Assembly: GCA_018821985.1 (NCBI GenBank)
Contig: JAHJKP010000001.1
Span: 1 to 49,098 of the forward strand
Direction: 5' to 3'
Length of the DNA stretch: 49,098 nt
Source of the DNA: Pseudomonadota bacterium
GTDB lineage: Bacteria; Desulfobacterota; Desulfobulbia; Desulfobulbales; Desulfocapsaceae
The notes below the pieces were generated by a model. It did no database searches and was not told the origin of the DNA. It saw nothing but the letters and a program-made list of their open reading frames with translations. This document shows positions 47,497 through 49,098 of this stretch, in pieces. Numbering within the stretch: position 1 is the stretch's first letter; each line of letters opens with the position of its first letter. The position numbers and the translations under genes are program-made.

Positions 47497-48510
47497 TTAG
47501 CCCGGCAACATATCCAGCGGACTCTGCAGCCGCCTGATATCTCTGGACATAACATGGGTATATATCTTGGTGGTCTTCACATCCGCATGGCCAAGCAGTT
47601 CCTGGAGCACCCGGATGTTGACCCCGTTTTCCAGCATATGTGTGGCAAAACTGTGGCGCAGGGTATGACACGTGGCCTTTTTGTCAATATCGGCCTGAGC
47701 CACAGCCCGCTTTACCGCCTTCTGCAGACCAGATTCAAGCACATGATGTCGCCGTTCCCGACCCGAACGTGGATCGACAGAACGCTCCTTGGCCGGAAAC
47801 AGCCACTGCCAGCCGATCTCGCGGGCGGCAGCAGTGGGATATATTCTGGCCAGCGCCTCCGGAATATACACCTCACCAAATCCTTCCTCAAGGTCCTTCT
47901 GATGCAAGACCTTGACCATCTCAACCTGCATCCGCAATTCATCCTCAAGACTCTCTGACAGAATGGTAGTCCGGTCTTTCCCGCCTTTACCGCCACGAAC
48001 AAAGATAAGCATCTGGCCAAAATCCACATCCTGAATACGCAAACGGAGACACTCCAGCAGGCGCAGGCCGCCTCCATACAACAGTTTCGCCATAAGAGCA
48101 TTTCTGCCCATCATAACCACAAGCAGGCGCTGAACCTCTGCCTGAGTGAGGACTGTAGGCGGCCTTTGCTGGCGTTTACTGCGCACCGGGGCAATCTCCC
48201 CATCCAAGGGCTTGCCGAGCACCTCATGATAGAGAAAAACCAAAGCATTCAAGGCCTGCCGCTGGGTGGAGGCGGACACCTTGCCCTCAGTTGCCAGATG
48301 AGAAAGATACCGCTCTACATCCTTGGCACCAAGAAGATTCGGATGCGTCTTGCCGGCGAAATGATGGATATAGCGGAGTATCCACTGACAATACGTCTGC
48401 TCGGTGCGATACGCGTAATGATGATACCGAAGTACCTCGCGTACCTGATCCATAAGCCTGATATCGGGATTCGGGTGAAATTGTGGCCTGTTTTTCCTTT
48501 GACTTTCCAT
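47497..48510 (-). CDS. intI: integron-type tyrosine recombinase IntI
   Basis: A tyrosine recombinase of the integron integrase group, with 354 codons open from 48561 and a likely start at the ATG at 48510 (337 aa). Catalytic residues, numbered from 48561, are Arg167 ([19 protein letters not shown]), His299/Arg302 ([13 protein letters not shown]), His325 ([16 protein letters not shown]) and the nucleophile Tyr334. The extra segment between the Arg and His motifs ([22 protein letters not shown]) is the integron-specific domain, so it is not a phage integrase. It recombines attI and attC cassettes. Start choice is uncertain because no good RBS is visible. Confidence 0.93.
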   Translation of the reverse strand: MESQRKNRPQFHPNPDIRLMDQVREVLRYHHYAYRTEQTYCQWILRYIHHFAGKTHPNLLGAKDVERYLSHLATEGKVSASTQRQALNALVFLYHEVLGKPLDGEIAPVRSKRQQRPPTVLTQAEVQRLLVVMMGRNALMAKLLYGGGLRLLECLRLRIQDVDFGQMLIFVRGGKGGKDRTTILSESLEDELRMQVEMVKVLHQKDLEEGFGEVYIPEALARIYPTAAAREIGWQWLFPAKERSVDPRSGRERRHHVLESGLQKAVKRAVAQADIDKKATCHTLRHSFATHMLENGVNIRVLQELLGHADVKTTKIYTHVMSRDIRRLQSPLDMLPG

Positions 48511-48612
48511 AATACGCCACATAATATCGTAATATCTAGAAATCAACCAGAGAAAATGCAATAAGCGGACAAGAAACTCGTCAAGTTTCTATGTTTCATA
48601 GATCAATATAAA

Positions 48613-48672
48613 AATAAGTGGCAATTCCGTCCATCCATAAGGGGTGATATGATGGGGAAATTTCCACTTATT
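48613..48672. repeat. imperfect inverted repeat upstream of intI
   Basis: The arms aataagtggcaattcc and ggggaaatttccacttatt pair over about 14 positions with a bulge, around a 25-nt loop. It lies between intI and the interrupted gene, where attI is expected. The integron core GTTRRRY was not found within it. Confidence 0.55.
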
Positions 48673-48695
48673 ACACTGTTCTGTTTCAAAATAAT

Positions 48696-48821
48696 ATGAC
48701 AAATTCAATCCACAAAAAGTCACTATCTCATTCAGCCTTTCTTGTCGGCGTTTTTATTTTATTGTTCCCGCAAGAGAGTCAAGCGGATGCCATTAATCCC
48801 CTCTTCAATCTATTGAGGTAG
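48696..48821 (+). pseudogene. 5' fragment of a secreted-protein gene interrupted by IS
   Basis: The ATG at 48696 opens a frame of 41 codons, ending at a TAG exactly where the IS begins. The product is MTNSIHKKSLSHSAFLVG, a hydrophobic core, then QESQADAINPLFNLL, which has the form of a signal peptide and the first residues of a mature exported protein. The rest presumably lies beyond the IS, outside the window. It may be the first integron cassette or a plain chromosomal gene. Confidence 0.55.
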
Positions 48822-49098
48822 GCTGAAAAAAGTGGACACCAAATCGCAATCTTTTTAAATAGAAAGCGGAGGTGTCACAATGAAGAGAATTCCCCAAGGC
48901 AGATACTCAAAAGAGTTCAGGGAAGAGGCGGTAAAGCTGCTAGTCGTTCAAGGTCTTAGTGTCCCAGAGGTGTCAATGCGTCTCGATGTTCCAAAATCCA
49001 CTATCAGTAATTGGGTGAGAGCCAGTAAGGCCGGGAAGTTGGGCGGTATCGGAAAAAACCGTCGAGAGTTGAGCGATACTGAGCTAGAATTGGCCAGA
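48822..49098 (+). mobile_element. IS3-family element, left end (partial)
   Basis: It begins at about 48822-48824 with the terminal repeat tgaaaaaagtggacacc, followed by the OrfA gene. It runs off the window. The OrfB part and right end are not seen. Confidence 0.8.
48880..49098 (+). CDS. IS3-family transposase OrfA (partial)
   Basis: The first 73 codons of an OrfA helix-turn-helix DNA-binding protein, cut by the window end. It starts MKRIPQGRYSKEFREEAVKL and has the HTH segment LSVPEVSMRLDVPKSTISNW. GGAGG lies about 6 bases before the ATG at 48880. It recognises the IS ends and normally fuses to OrfB by frameshifting. Confidence 0.92.
   Translation, partial: MKRIPQGRYSKEFREEAVKLLVVQGLSVPEVSMRLDVPKSTISNWVRASKAGKLGGIGKNRRELSDTELELAR

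Noticed and set aside
1-49098. The two IS3-family pieces as ends of one composite transposon.
   Set aside because: Their ends differ and about 48 kb of ordinary housekeeping genes lies between; more likely two separate insertions.

Overview
This window is chromosomal DNA from a dissimilatory sulfate (or sulfur) reducing bacterium of the Desulfobacterota, most likely Desulfobulbales. The direct support is a complete dsrA-dsrB-dsrD cluster on the minus strand (33.5-36.3 kb). An F-type ATPase Fo block (atpZ-atpI-atpB-atpE) stands apart from any F1 genes, and SecD and SecF are fused in one chain. Names rest on motif reading of translated sequence; no database search was run. I found no rRNA, tRNA or CRISPR array.

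Layout. 1-0.4 kb: 3' end of an IS3-family element. 0.4-3.5 kb: a secreted delta-60 repeat protein with a CFI-box C-terminus and a glycine-zipper lipoprotein. 3.5-7.2 kb, plus strand: yjbQ, a small His-tailed protein, ubiD, an overlapping pseudouridine synthase, then an HU/IHF gene. 7.2-12.7 kb, minus strand: rimO, a nucleoside phosphorylase, and the hemL-atpZ-atpI-atpB-atpE group, ended by a 16-bp hairpin terminator. 13-15.1 kb, plus: trxA, trxB, bamD. 15.2-17.3 kb, minus: a NIL-ferredoxin and a split phosphotransferase/P-loop kinase pair. 17.4-22.5 kb, plus: two tandem hairpins, larB, secDF, a YkgJ-type protein and a HAD hydrolase. 22.6-29.6 kb: a cyclic-nucleotide-binding/DUF4388 protein, a 909-residue protein with a ubiquitin-conjugating E2-like head, two small putative metal-binding proteins (one CooT), kdsD and a YhdH-type reductase. 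29.9-32.5 kb, plus: metK and ahcY, the two-step SAM/SAH cycle. 32.6-44.9 kb, minus: birA, dsrD, dsrB, dsrA, pgi, rpe, dprA, rpoD, dnaG and a TPR lipoprotein. 45-48.6 kb, minus: a class A penicillin-binding protein and an integron integrase. The window ends in the 5' part of a second IS3-family element, which interrupts a gene that starts with a signal peptide.

How the genes fit together. Most are housekeeping: cofactor and quinone synthesis, redox homeostasis (thioredoxin system), envelope assembly (BamD, SecDF, PBP1, KdsD), replication and transcription (DnaG, RpoD), and energy metabolism (Dsr, ATPase). Both window edges are mobile, and the right edge is an integron-type locus with an IS next to it.

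The most unusual item is the gene at 24145-26874. Its N-terminus reads as an E2 ubiquitin-conjugating fold with a candidate catalytic Cys95. A Lys-rich linker, one membrane helix, four W-containing TPR-like units spaced exactly 53 residues apart, and two copies of a C-terminal module follow. It is a lone gene with no E1, ubiquitin-like or JAB partner in the window. Other points of interest are a perfect 17-bp hairpin between dsrB and dsrD, the double hairpin before larB, and the overlapping kinase pair.
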